From contig JABJEK010000101.1 in the NCBI GenBank assembly GCA_018702955.1, forward strand, positions 1 to 64,000: a stretch of DNA of 64,000 nt, given 5' to 3'. The DNA comes from Rhodospirillaceae bacterium (GTDB taxonomy: Bacteria; Pseudomonadota; Alphaproteobacteria; UBA6615). The translations under genes and the position numbers were made by a program. The notes beneath the pieces are model-generated. The model ran no database searches and was not told the origin of the DNA. It worked only from the letters and a program-made list of their open reading frames with translations. Positions 37,602 through 47,629 of the stretch are shown here, in pieces. Each line of letters begins with the position of its first letter. The stretch's first letter is position 1.

Positions 37602-38786
37602 ATGAACGTTATATCCGACACCGAAGCGCTCACCGCCTTCTGCGATGCGCTGTCCACCGCCGAATACATCACCGTCGACACCGAGTTCATGCGCGAGAGC
37701 ACGTTCTGGCCGATCCTGTGCCTGGTGCAGGTCGCGGGGCCCGAGGACGAGGCCATCATCGACCCGCTGGCCGACGGGATCGACCTGACGCCGCTGTATG
37801 ACCTGATCGCCGACGAGAGCGTGCTCAAGGTGATGCACGCGGCCAAGCAGGACATCGAGATTTTCCATCACGAGGGCGGCGTCACACCCGTGCCCCTGTT
37901 CGACACCCAGATCGCGGCCATGGTCGCGGGCTTCGGAGACCAGGTCGGCTACGAGACCTTAATCGCCAAGCTGACGAAATTCCGCCCGGACAAGGGCAGC
38001 CGCTTCACCGACTGGTCCCACCGGCCGCTGACCGACGCCCAGATGGACTACGCGCTGGCGGATGTGACCCATCTGCGGCCCGCCTATGAAAAGCTGCGCC
38101 GCCGGATCGAAGAGAATGGCCGCCTCACCTGGGTCGAGGAAGAGATGGTCAAGCTCGCGGATCCTGCACTTTATGAGGTTGTCCCGACTGAAGGCTGGCG
38201 GCGCCTCAAGCCCAAGCGTAACCAGCCGAAGTATCTGGCCATGCTGCAGGCCGTCGCCGCGTGGCGCGACCGCGAGGCCATGGCGCGCGACTTGCCGCGT
38301 AATCGGCTGATGCGCGACGACGTGCTGGCCCAGATCGCAGCCCGCCCGCCCGAAGACGAACATTCCCTGCAGCGGGTGCGCGGCATACCTAAAAATTTCG
38401 CCAGCGGCCGGCTCGGCCAGGGGTTGATGGCGGCGATCGCCGAAGGTCAGGCCAAACCCGCCGACCAGGCGCCGACGATCCCCGAACCGGTGGACCTGCC
38501 GCCGGGCGCGGGGGCGTTGATGGACCTGCTCAAGGTGTTGCTCAAATTCAAATGCGACACCAACCAGGTCGCGCAGAAACTCATCGCGACCGTGCCGGAT
38601 CTCGAAGCGATCGCGGCCGACGACAACGCCGACGTGGCCGCTCTCAAGGGCTGGCGCCGGGATATCTTCGGCGACGAAGCGTTGCGTCTCAAGGCCGGTG
38701 AAATCGCGCTGGCCGCAGGGCATGGCAAGGTGCGGATCGTCGAAGTCGGGCCGGCAAACGAAGACAGCGAAGAAGCGGCGGAATAG
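37602..38786 (+). CDS. rnd: Ribonuclease D
   Basis: MNVISDTEALTAFCDALSTAEYITVDTEFMRESTFWPILCLVQVAG...DWSHRPLTDAQMDYALADVTHL; HRDC domain follows. Start placed at ATG 37602, not at the ORF-track start. Confidence 0.95.
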   Translation: MNVISDTEALTAFCDALSTAEYITVDTEFMRESTFWPILCLVQVAGPEDEAIIDPLADGIDLTPLYDLIADESVLKVMHAAKQDIEIFHHEGGVTPVPLFDTQIAAMVAGFGDQVGYETLIAKLTKFRPDKGSRFTDWSHRPLTDAQMDYALADVTHLRPAYEKLRRRIEENGRLTWVEEEMVKLADPALYEVVPTEGWRRLKPKRNQPKYLAMLQAVAAWRDREAMARDLPRNRLMRDDVLAQIAARPPEDEHSLQRVRGIPKNFASGRLGQGLMAAIAEGQAKPADQAPTIPEPVDLPPGAGALMDLLKVLLKFKCDTNQVAQKLIATVPDLEAIAADDNADVAALKGWRRDIFGDEALRLKAGEIALAAGHGKVRIVEVGPANEDSEEAAE

Positions 38787-38808
38787 TCCGAACCGTCGGA
38801 GCGCCGTT

Positions 38809-40317
38809 CTAGCCGACCACCTCGCGCAAGCCCTCACCCTCGATCACGCCGGACACCCCGAACTGCTTTGCCAGGGCGCCGAACCGGCTGCGCACCAGAT
38901 CGCCGAACAGATCGGCCTGCCCCGGCCCGAGCGTCAGGACGAGCTGTTTGGCATCGAGCTTCAGCCCCGCCCCCTTGAGCAGCGCGGTGTTGCCGCCGGT
39001 AAAGGTCTCGGCCAGGCGCAGGGCCGCGCCCAGGCGGCTTGACCATTCGGTTTCCTCGGGCCCGAGCAATGCGTTGGCGACCCGCAACGTCGCGCCGCGC
39101 TTGGCGCCGCTGTAGCGCCGGAACACCGCCAGCGCGATCATGGTTTTGTCCAAGTGGCTGAGCGCGACCAGCGGCAGGCGCAGGATACGGAAATAGACCT
39201 GTTCGGCCCGGTAATCCGGGTGCTCATGCCAGCCGATATCGGCCAGCAGACAGGCCGCCCGGCGCAGGCGGCGCAGATTTTCGTCCTCACCCTCGAACAG
39301 CGGCGAAACCCAGTCGAATAGCGCGGTGCCCGTGCCCAGTGCGCGGCTCTCGCGCGCGGCGAGATGCTCACACGCGACAATCAGCGGGTCTTGCGCGCGG
39401 GTGTCCGCATCGAGCGCATCGAATTGGGAGCCTTCGCGAATACCGTTGGCGGAAAACACCACGCTGTCGGCCTTGGATGCCTGGATCAGGCGCTCCAGCA
39501 CCAATGCGGCGGTCGACAGGGTGGCGACGCGCGCGCGCGGCACCACGCTGATCCGCGACAGGCTCTCGGTGCCCAGCCCCGCGACGATATCGCAGAAATC
39601 GGCGGTATCGCGCCCCGACATTTGATAATTGTGGATCACCCGCAGGGGATATTTGGTCTGCACCATGTGCAGCCGCGCCAGGGCGCGCCAGGCGCCGCCG
39701 ACCGCGTAGATCGCGCCCCCGTCCAGCGCGTCACCAATCCAGGAGAAACGCGACAGCACATCGTCGATGTGGTCCGCCAATTCGTCGCCGTCGATGCCGG
39801 TCGCGGCCAGGCGCAGGGGCCCCAGAGGCAGGCTGCCATGATCACCGACCTTGCCGCCTGCGATGCCCGCCAGCTCCAGGCTACCGCCACCCAGATCCGC
39901 CGCCATGCCGTGCGCGTTGGGTAGCCCGCTGATCACACCGCAGGCGGCGAGCCGAGCCTCCTGATTTCCATCCAGCTGCGCCACGGCGCGTCCGAAAATC
40001 TCTTCGACCCGCGCGAGAAAATCTGCGCCATCCGCGGCTTCGCGGGTTGCCGCGGTCGCCACCAGCATCGTGTCCTCGATATCCATCGTCCGCACGATCG
40101 CCGCGAAGCGCGGCAGGTTCGCCAGGGCCTGGGTCACGCCGTCCGCATGGAGCCGGCCTGTCGCAGCCAGTTCCCGGCCAATCCCGCACGTGACCCGCTC
40201 GTTGAACACCACCGGCGCGGCGCGCGAACGGTCGCGAAAGACCACCAGCCGGATCGAGTTCGACCCGATATCGACAACCGCCGCCGGTCCGCCAACAGAA
40301 GGCGAACGGCTAGGCAT
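38809..40317 (-). CDS. ppx: Exopolyphosphatase / Ppx-GppA phosphatase
   Basis: AAVVDIGSNSIRLVVFRD, LVATAATREAADG, GMAADLGGGSLELAG. Confidence 0.93.
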   Translation of the reverse strand: MPSRSPSVGGPAAVVDIGSNSIRLVVFRDRSRAAPVVFNERVTCGIGRELAATGRLHADGVTQALANLPRFAAIVRTMDIEDTMLVATAATREAADGADFLARVEEIFGRAVAQLDGNQEARLAACGVISGLPNAHGMAADLGGGSLELAGIAGGKVGDHGSLPLGPLRLAATGIDGDELADHIDDVLSRFSWIGDALDGGAIYAVGGAWRALARLHMVQTKYPLRVIHNYQMSGRDTADFCDIVAGLGTESLSRISVVPRARVATLSTAALVLERLIQASKADSVVFSANGIREGSQFDALDADTRAQDPLIVACEHLAARESRALGTGTALFDWVSPLFEGEDENLRRLRRAACLLADIGWHEHPDYRAEQVYFRILRLPLVALSHLDKTMIALAVFRRYSGAKRGATLRVANALLGPEETEWSSRLGAALRLAETFTGGNTALLKGAGLKLDAKQLVLTLGPGQADLFGDLVRSRFGALAKQFGVSGVIEGEGLREVVG

Positions 40318-40350
40318 CGTGCACGCGGGAAATTTCGGTGCGCAGAAAAT

Positions 40351-42522
40351 CTAGTCCGGATGGGCAAGCAGTTGCGGTGCGCTGCCGGGGGTTTTCAGTG
40401 CGCTGCCACGCCCGGACAGGCTGGGATTGGTCATGAAATATTTGTGCGCGTTGAATGGGTCCTGCTCGCCACTCGTATCGATCCGGGTATAGGTGCCATC
40501 GGGCTCCATATCCCAGCTTTGGGCGCGATCCAGCAGATTCGCAACCAAGATTTGGTCGAGAATTTGCTGATGCACGGTACCGCTTTCGATGGGTACCAGA
40601 AGCTCCACCCGACGGTCGAGATTTCGCGGCATCCAGTCCGCCGACGAAATGAAAAGCTTGGCCTGTGGCGACGGCAATTCCGCGCCCGAACCGAAGGCCA
40701 TGATCCGCGAATGCTCGAGGAACCGGCCGATGATGCTCTTGACCTCGATATTCTCGCTCAGGCCCGGAACACCGGGACGCAGGCAGCAAATACCGCGAAT
40801 GGCCAGGCGGATCAGGACACCGGCCTGGGACGCGCGATAGAGCGCATCGATAATGTCGCCGTCGACGAGGCTGTTGAATTTTGCCCATATCTCGGCGGGT
40901 CGGCCGGCCCGGGCATGCTCGATTTCTTCCTCGATGCAGGCCATCAGTGTTTCACGCAGGTTGACCGGCGCGACCGCGACCTTCTCCAGTCCCTCGGGCC
41001 GGGCATAGCCGGTCATGTAGTTAAACACCCGAGAGGCGTCCTGACACAGTTTCGGGTTCTGGGTCAGGTAGCTGATGTCGGTATAAATCCGCGCCGTAAT
41101 CGGATGATAATTCCCGGTCCCGAAATGCGCGTAGGTCCTCAGATCACCACCCTCGCGCCGGTGCACGAGGCTGATCTTGGCGTGGGTCTTGAGATCAATG
41201 AACCCGTAGACGATCTGCACACCGGCCCGTTCGAGTTCACGCGCCCAGCGGATATTCGCCTCTTCGTCGAAACGCGCCTTGAGCTCGACCAGCGCCGTCA
41301 CCGACTTGCCGGCCTCGGCCGCCTCGATCAGGGCGCTGACAATCGGCGAGTCCTCCGACGTGCGATACAGCGTCTGCTTGATCGCAACCACCTGTGGGTC
41401 GCGCGCGGCCTGGCGCAGGAACTGCACGACCACATCGAAGGATTCGAACGGGTGGTGGACAACGATATCCTTGGCCCGGATCGCCGCGAAACAATCGCCC
41501 GCAAAGTCCCTAATTCGCTCGGGAAACCGCGCGTTGAAAGGGTCGAAGAGAAGATCGCGACGTCCGTCGACGATGAGTTCCTTGGTCCGGTCGAGACCGG
41601 GCATCCCGTCGAGGACAAATACATCTTCCTCATCGACGCCAATTTCTTCCGTCACGAAGCGGCGCAGCTCTGCCGGCATCTCGGCATCGAAGGTCAACCT
41701 GATGACCGAGCCTCGGCGCCGACGCTTGAGCGCGGATTCAAACAATCGAACCAGATCTTCCGCTTCCTCGAGAACCTCGATGTCGCTGTCGCGGATGACC
41801 CGGAATGTCCCCATCCCGCGCAATTCGAATCCTGGAAATATTCGACCGAGAAACATCGTGACGCATTTTTCGAGCAGGATGAAACGCGGTCGATCACCCG
41901 GCAGACGAATGAAACGCTCGATCTGTCCAGGCAAAGGCAACAGGCCGATCATCAGCCGGTTGTCGCTTGGCCGATAAAGCTCCATCGCCCCGGCCAGCCC
42001 AAAGTTCGGGATGAACGGGAACGGATGGGCCGGATCAACCGCGAGCGGCGTGAGCACCGGGAATATCGTGGTCATGAACCGGTTTTCGAGCCAGTCCGCC
42101 TCTTCACGCGTCAGCTCGTCGGGCTCGACAACGGCGATATCACTGGCCCGCAACTCTTCAACGAGGGTCAGCCAGATTTTTTGCTGTGCTGCCATCAGCG
42201 CATCGGCACGCGCGTTGATCGCCACCAATTGTTCGTTCGGCGACAGGCCTTCCTGAGACAATGTTGAAATTCCGGCTTCGACCTGTCCTTTGAGGCCCGC
42301 GACCCGGACCATGTAAAATTCGTCCAGGTTCGACGCAGAGATCGACAAAAACCGCACCCGCTCAAGCAACGGATGGTTGCGGTTCTCGGCCTCTTCAAGC
42401 ACGCGTTCATTGAACGCCAGCCACGACAGCTCGCGGTTGATGAACCGTTCGGAAGAATCCAGCCCGATCCCGGGGACCGGGTCAGGGATCAATGCAGTGT
42501 CTTCAGCGACCACGGGGACCAT
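40351..42522 (-). CDS. ppk1: Polyphosphate kinase 1
   Basis: [88 protein letters not shown]. Confidence 0.97.
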   Translation of the reverse strand: MVPVVAEDTALIPDPVPGIGLDSSERFINRELSWLAFNERVLEEAENRNHPLLERVRFLSISASNLDEFYMVRVAGLKGQVEAGISTLSQEGLSPNEQLVAINARADALMAAQQKIWLTLVEELRASDIAVVEPDELTREEADWLENRFMTTIFPVLTPLAVDPAHPFPFIPNFGLAGAMELYRPSDNRLMIGLLPLPGQIERFIRLPGDRPRFILLEKCVTMFLGRIFPGFELRGMGTFRVIRDSDIEVLEEAEDLVRLFESALKRRRRGSVIRLTFDAEMPAELRRFVTEEIGVDEEDVFVLDGMPGLDRTKELIVDGRRDLLFDPFNARFPERIRDFAGDCFAAIRAKDIVVHHPFESFDVVVQFLRQAARDPQVVAIKQTLYRTSEDSPIVSALIEAAEAGKSVTALVELKARFDEEANIRWARELERAGVQIVYGFIDLKTHAKISLVHRREGGDLRTYAHFGTGNYHPITARIYTDISYLTQNPKLCQDASRVFNYMTGYARPEGLEKVAVAPVNLRETLMACIEEEIEHARAGRPAEIWAKFNSLVDGDIIDALYRASQAGVLIRLAIRGICCLRPGVPGLSENIEVKSIIGRFLEHSRIMAFGSGAELPSPQAKLFISSADWMPRNLDRRVELLVPIESGTVHQQILDQILVANLLDRAQSWDMEPDGTYTRIDTSGEQDPFNAHKYFMTNPSLSGRGSALKTPGSAPQLLAHPD

Positions 42523-42623
42523 TTTTTGTTAGGAATTACAGACGCATGCGCGCCGCATAGCCGTCTAGGCTAGCGATATCGCATCATGTCTGCAATTTAT
42601 GACGGATCGATGGCAGATCGAGG

Positions 42624-43301
42624 TCAGGCAAAATCGCCGAGAATTTCCCGCGCGAGCGGCACCGTGACCGGCCGCCCGCGTTCAAGCGCGGCGGAATCAA
42701 TCGCGGCGACAATATCGGCCACGGCCGCGAAAGAGCGCTCCATGCGCGCCATCAGGTAAAGCACCACATCTTCGCCCACGCGCAGCTGGCGGTCGCGAAA
42801 CAACTTGACCATCAACGCCGCCAACAAGTCATCGTCAGGTGCCGAAATACCGGCCCCGGACAGAGCCTTCAGCCGCGACGCCAGGTCGGCCAGACCCACG
42901 TTCCAGCGCGCCGGTGCTTCGCGCCCCGCGAGCAACAACGCACCGTCCGTCTCCAGCACGTAATTATAGAGATGCAGCAGCGCCTCCTCACCGTCCCGAT
43001 CGCCGGCAAGCTGGTCCGCGTCATCGACGAAGAGGTATCTGTTGCGCGCGCGCAGCTCCGATCCGTCAGACCGACGCACGTCATCCGGTCCGATCAGGGC
43101 ACCGCCGCTCACCCCGCACCAGACATGCCCCAGATGGGTCTTGCCCGACGCGGCCGGCCCCCAAATCGCGAGCGCGCGCGCGGGCCATTCCGGCCAGCGG
43201 TCCATCCACTCAACCGCTTCGGCATTACTGCTGGAGACCAGGAAATCCAATCGCCCCCGGGCAGTTCGATGTCCCAAATCCAAGACGAGTTGCCGGCTCA
43301 C
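42624..43301 (-). CDS. hdaA: DnaA-related regulatory ATPase HdaA
   Basis: WPARALAIWGPAASGKTHLGHVW, YLFVDDADQLAGD, LPLAREIL-like C-term; 225 aa DnaA domain III-like. Confidence 0.88.
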   Translation of the reverse strand: MSRQLVLDLGHRTARGRLDFLVSSSNAEAVEWMDRWPEWPARALAIWGPAASGKTHLGHVWCGVSGGALIGPDDVRRSDGSELRARNRYLFVDDADQLAGDRDGEEALLHLYNYVLETDGALLLAGREAPARWNVGLADLASRLKALSGAGISAPDDDLLAALMVKLFRDRQLRVGEDVVLYLMARMERSFAAVADIVAAIDSAALERGRPVTVPLAREILGDFA

Positions 43302-43313
43302 GGATCGATCGAC

Positions 43314-44495
43314 TCAGTTGACCGCAAGGCGAACGACATGGGTGACCAGCGCCCGGAGACCCGTCTGAAGATTCCCGGACGGGCGCCCGACATCCTGACC
43401 GAGGCCGGTACTTTCGAGGATCAGATCGAATCGCTCAAAGGCTCGGATCAGCCGCGCCTCATCACCACGGTGATTGATCACGATCTCCGCCGACGTAGCC
43501 GTCAGCGCGATGACCTGAATATTGGTGACGGCCGGCACCCGCGAAATACGCGCGCGAATATCGATCCAGTTCTTCAGGCTGGTAATGGGCACCGCGGCCC
43601 GCAGTTGCGCGATGTCACCCGAGGCAAGCGCACTCGCCGCCTTCCATTCATCCTCGATGATTTCACGAACCTCACCGACCGCACGCGCGAAGATATCCAG
43701 CTCGGTCTCGGCTTCCCGTCCGGCGACGGAAATACTGAACGTGCTCATCTCCGGCAAACCAACGGGCACGCTGACGATGTCGCTGCGCAAAATGCCCGGT
43801 TCGGTCTCGAAAATATTGGCGATCGTCACCACCACACCGCGCGCGCCATAGCGTTGGGCGAAGCGTGCCAGAATATCGGGGTCACCATCGATCGCCTGGT
43901 CGACCGTCAGTCCCGACAGATCCTCCAGATCCCCGATGGGTGCCAGCATGGGCACGAGACCGGTGCCCCCGGGGTGGTTTCGCCATGCCTCGCGCCACGG
44001 GTTGGGATCATCCCAGAGCAGGTAGCGCGCCGGGGTCGCCAGGACGGGCACAACCGTCAGCGGCCGGCTGCGCAGTTCCGCAAACGGCACCCCGGACTGG
44101 CGGAACAGATTTTTCACCGCCTCCGGTTTGAAGGTCACCGTCAAATTCGCGAGATAGCGCACGTCCGAGGTCTTCTCGCCATCGATCTGGATGGCATCGA
44201 CGAGGAATCGCAGCGTGTCGGCATCGACGTTCGCCGCCAGGCCGCGATGCACGCTGCGTGTCAGCCGCGCCTCAAGCTGCGCAAACGCCTGGCGCTGTCC
44301 CTTTGCGAGCGCGCGCGCACGGGCCGCCGCAGCGGTCTGGGCGCTCTCGTCCAGCGCCACATCGCGCACGACGAATATATCCTCGAGCGCGGATTGCTGC
44401 GCCGAAAGGGTCGACGATCCGACAACGGAAAAGACACCCGCGGCAAGCAACCACATGGCGAGAGCGAGACTGAATTTTTGCAGCGCGCGACACAT
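43314..44495 (-). CDS. DUF2066 domain-containing exported protein
   Basis: Signal peptide, VRDVALDESAQTAAAARARALAKGQRQAFAQLEARL; upstream of hdaA in the same orientation. Confidence 0.75.
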   Translation of the reverse strand: MCRALQKFSLALAMWLLAAGVFSVVGSSTLSAQQSALEDIFVVRDVALDESAQTAAAARARALAKGQRQAFAQLEARLTRSVHRGLAANVDADTLRFLVDAIQIDGEKTSDVRYLANLTVTFKPEAVKNLFRQSGVPFAELRSRPLTVVPVLATPARYLLWDDPNPWREAWRNHPGGTGLVPMLAPIGDLEDLSGLTVDQAIDGDPDILARFAQRYGARGVVVTIANIFETEPGILRSDIVSVPVGLPEMSTFSISVAGREAETELDIFARAVGEVREIIEDEWKAASALASGDIAQLRAAVPITSLKNWIDIRARISRVPAVTNIQVIALTATSAEIVINHRGDEARLIRAFERFDLILESTGLGQDVGRPSGNLQTGLRALVTHVVRLAVN

Positions 44496-44625
44496 TGCAA
44501 ATGACCTTGAAACACCTATTCTGACGAGCCGACACGGCGTGATTCGCGGTCTACAAGAACACTGCGCCGCGAATGTGGCAATGCCATAGCACGAATAATG
44601 CGCGAAGCGCGCGAGGAGACGGACA

Positions 44626-45714
44626 CTGGGGCTTTCCTACAAAGATGCCGGCGTGGATATCGCGGCCGGCAACGCCCTCGTCGAGACCATCAAACCGTTG
44701 GCCGCGGCGACGCAACGCGCCGGGTCGGTCGACGGACTGGGTGGCTTCGGCGCCCTGTTCGACCCCAAGGCGGCCGGGTTCAAGGACCCCATCCTCGTCG
44801 CGGCGACCGATGGTGTCGGCACCAAGCTCAAGCTCGCCTTCGAAACGGGCCGGTTTGATACGCTCGGCATTGATCTGGTCGCGATGTGTGTCAACGATCT
44901 CGTCGTGCAAGGCGCGGAACCGCTCTTCTTTCTCGATTATTTCGCGACCGGCGGGCTCGACCCCGAGGTTGCGGCCGCGGTCGTGACGGGTATCGCGGAT
45001 GGCTGCAAGCAGGCCGGCTGCGCCCTGATCGGTGGCGAGACGGCCGAAATGCCGGGGCTCTATGCCAGCGGCGAGTTCGACCTGGCCGGTTTTTCCGTCG
45101 GCGCCATGGAACGCGGCACGGCATTCCCGCGGGCCGACCGCCCGATCGAGGCCGGCGACCTTGTGATCGGTCTCGCCTCCAGCGGTGTCCACTCGAACGG
45201 CTATTCCCTGGTGCGAAAAATTGTCGACCGCGCGGGCTGCAAACTGACCGACCCGGCACCATTCAATGCGGAACAGGAGCTCGGTGCCGCACTCCTCACC
45301 CCGACACGCATTTATGTGCGCACCTGTCTCGCCGTCACCGGCCTGCCCGCCCTCAAGGGGTTTGCCCACATCACCGGCGGCGGCCTGCTGGAGAATATTC
45401 CGCGCGCCCTGCCCGATGGCCTGGGCGCCACGCTCGACGGCACGTGCTGGGCCGCACCGCCCGTCTTCGAATGGCTTCGCCAGGCCGGCGGCGTCGACGA
45501 CATGGAGATGGCCCGGACATTCAACTGCGGCATCGGCATGATCGCGTTGGCCGGGTCAGACGGCGCCGAGGACATCGTCAACGCCCTCAACGCCGCCGGC
45601 GAGCAGGCAAGCGTCATTGGCGAGATTGTGCCCAATGATGACGGCGAGATCACGATTTCCGACATCGACGCGGCCTTCACCGGCACACACGTTACGGGCA
45701 GCGCGACAGAATGA
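44626..45714 (+). CDS. purM: Phosphoribosylformylglycinamidine cyclo-ligase (probable CTG start)
   Basis: [24 protein letters not shown]...[47 protein letters not shown]; conserved YKDAGVDI lies upstream of the first ATG/GTG/TTG in frame (GTG 44653). Confidence 0.93.
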   Translation: MGLSYKDAGVDIAAGNALVETIKPLAAATQRAGSVDGLGGFGALFDPKAAGFKDPILVAATDGVGTKLKLAFETGRFDTLGIDLVAMCVNDLVVQGAEPLFFLDYFATGGLDPEVAAAVVTGIADGCKQAGCALIGGETAEMPGLYASGEFDLAGFSVGAMERGTAFPRADRPIEAGDLVIGLASSGVHSNGYSLVRKIVDRAGCKLTDPAPFNAEQELGAALLTPTRIYVRTCLAVTGLPALKGFAHITGGGLLENIPRALPDGLGATLDGTCWAAPPVFEWLRQAGGVDDMEMARTFNCGIGMIALAGSDGAEDIVNALNAAGEQASVIGEIVPNDDGEITISDIDAAFTGTHVTGSATE

Positions 45715-46364
45715 ATCGGCTAAAGATCGGCGTTCTGATTTCCGGCCGGGGCTCCAACCTGCAGGCGCTGATCGCCGCATGTGCCGCGCCCGATTTTCCG
45801 GCCGAGATCGTGCTGGTCGTTTCCAACAAGCCGGACGCCCAGGGTCTCGACCATGCCAGGGTGGCGGGAATAGACACCGCCGTGGTCGCGCATGGCGAAT
45901 ACCCGGATCGCGAAAGCTTCGACCGGGAAATCGACAGTCACCTCAAATCATCCGGCGCGGAACTTGTCTGCCTGGCCGGCTTCATGCGGCTTCTGTCGAG
46001 CTGGTTTGTCGAGGCATGGCGCGACCGGGTGGTCAATATTCACCCCTCGCTTCTGCCCGCCTTCAAGGGTGTCGACGCCCACGCACAGGCAATCGCGGCA
46101 GGCGTGCGGCTGAGCGGCTGCACCGTGCACATCGTGCGCCCGGAAATGGATGCCGGCCCGATCCTGGTTCAGGCGGCCGTGCCCGTCATGCCTGACGATG
46201 ATGAGGACGCGCTTGCCGCGCGCATCCTCGAGGCCGAACACACATGCTACCCGCTCGCGGTGCGGCTTCTGGCCGAGAATCGCGTGACAATCTTCGACGA
46301 AACCGCAGTCGTCGATATGGAGAATGTGGCCGCCGGACCGCTTATCCACCCACAACCCGGGTAG
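45711..46364 (+). CDS. purN: Phosphoribosylglycinamide formyltransferase
   Basis: [55 protein letters not shown]. Confidence 0.96.
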   Translation: MNRLKIGVLISGRGSNLQALIAACAAPDFPAEIVLVVSNKPDAQGLDHARVAGIDTAVVAHGEYPDRESFDREIDSHLKSSGAELVCLAGFMRLLSSWFVEAWRDRVVNIHPSLLPAFKGVDAHAQAIAAGVRLSGCTVHIVRPEMDAGPILVQAAVPVMPDDDEDALAARILEAEHTCYPLAVRLLAENRVTIFDETAVVDMENVAAGPLIHPQPG

Positions 46365-46469
46365 CACGACATACGAATAATGCGAGACCGCGACGCCAAG
46401 GGCTTTGACGCCCCCGGCGGTCGCGTATAAAACTCACATCAAGGCTCAACCGGAAACATGCGAGTGCAC

Positions 46470-46595
46470 ATGTCCGACGAAATCATGGATCTCGACCGAC
46501 GCTGGAAAACCTGGGGTGGTTTTCTCAAGCTGATGGGTTACTCGGGGGCCGCCGTCGCGATCGCCCTGCTCATCATGTGGTGGACGATCATCTAA
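46470..46595 (+). CDS. 41-aa single-TM protein, resembles bacterial aa3-type cytochrome c oxidase subunit IV
   Basis: MSDEIMDLDRRWKTWGGFLKLMGYSGAAVAIALLIMWWTII; below ORF-track cutoff; alternative in-frame ATG at 46458. Confidence 0.65.
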   Translation: MSDEIMDLDRRWKTWGGFLKLMGYSGAAVAIALLIMWWTII

Positions 46596-46627
46596 CGACC
46601 TGCCCCACGCCTGATCGGGCGTGGTGA

Positions 46628-47050
46628 TCAGCCGACGATCTCTTTCTCGTCAAAGAAGAAGGCGATTTCTTCCGCTGCGGTCTCGGGCGCGTCCGAGCCA
46701 TGCACGGAGTTTGCCTCGATCGATTCCGCGAATTCCTTGCGGATCGTGCCGTCTGCCGCGTCAGCTGGGTTGGTGGCGCCCATGATCTCGCGATTGCGCG
46801 CGATGGCATCTTCGCCTTCCAGCACCTGCACGACCACCGGTCCCGACGTCATGAACGCGACCAGGTCGTTGAAGAACGGACGTTCGCGATGGACCCCGTA
46901 GAAGGATTCGGCCTGTTCGCGGCTGAGGTGAATGCGGCGCTGCGCCACAACACGCAATCCGGCGTCCTCGAACTTGGCAATGATCTTGCCGGTGAGGTTC
47001 CGCTTCGTCGCGTCGGGTTTGATGATCGAGAACGTGCGCTCGAGGGCCAT
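46628..47050 (-). CDS. ndk: Nucleoside diphosphate kinase
   Basis: [35 protein letters not shown]...[35 protein letters not shown]. Confidence 0.98.
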   Translation of the reverse strand: MALERTFSIIKPDATKRNLTGKIIAKFEDAGLRVVAQRRIHLSREQAESFYGVHRERPFFNDLVAFMTSGPVVVQVLEGEDAIARNREIMGATNPADAADGTIRKEFAESIEANSVHGSDAPETAAEEIAFFFDEKEIVG

Positions 47051-47157
47051 GGATTTGCTCCGGTCTGGAATGGAATTGAGGGCGCCTTATATCCAGCGCA
47101 GGCGGCGCCGACAAGGCACCGATCGCCGCGCGGATATTCCCGGCATCAATAATTGAA

Positions 47158-47616
47158 CTAACCGGACGCCTTTTGCTCCCAGCCACCGCGTTCGGTTTGC
47201 TGCCAATAGGTCAGATCGTGCCCGGCATCCTTGTAAACCTGCCAACGCGCACGCGCCGCATTCACGACCGCATCGTCGCGCCCGTCAAACAGTTCGCAAA
47301 CGAGGTCAAAACCCCCGGGATCCGCGGACTGGGCGCCGTCCGCCAGAAACAGGACCCGCGCGTCATTGGGGTTTTCATCCTGATCCGTCAGCCACACCGG
47401 CTGCAACGCGGCATGCCCGTCGGCCTTGCTGCCATGCGGCAGGAAAACACGGTCATTGTACGTCCAGAGATGCGCGTTCAGGTCTTCAACCCGTTCGGGT
47501 GAACCCGCGATTACGATCGCGCGGCGTCCATCGCGCACGACGGTCCGCTCAAGCATGACGGGCAACACCTCTTCGAGGGTACGGCGCGTCAAATGATAGA
47601 AGCGGATTTCCGTCAC
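47158..47616 (-). CDS. holC: DNA polymerase III chi subunit (GTG start)
   Basis: (M)TEIRFYHLTRRTLEEVLPVMLERTVVRDGRRAIV...LWTYNDRVFLPHGSKADGHAALQPVWLT. Confidence 0.92.
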   Translation of the reverse strand: MTEIRFYHLTRRTLEEVLPVMLERTVVRDGRRAIVIAGSPERVEDLNAHLWTYNDRVFLPHGSKADGHAALQPVWLTDQDENPNDARVLFLADGAQSADPGGFDLVCELFDGRDDAVVNAARARWQVYKDAGHDLTYWQQTERGGWEQKASG

Positions 47617-47629
47617 GTCGTGATCAGAC

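Noticed and set aside
40147-42267. 706-aa plus-strand ORF opposite ppx/ppk
   Set aside because: It lies entirely antisense to strongly supported ppx and ppk1 genes; high GC suppresses stops in this frame.
44591-46384. 12-bp match ACGAATAATGCG flanking purMN (44591-44602 and 46373-46384)
   Set aside because: Many 12-mer coincidences are expected in 64 kb, and the match does not extend further, so it is not treated as a repeat or insertion boundary.
46603-46626. Hairpin CCACGCC-TGATC-GGGCGTGG between the small membrane protein and ndk
   Set aside because: Plausible stem, but no T-run on either strand strong enough to call an intrinsic terminator.
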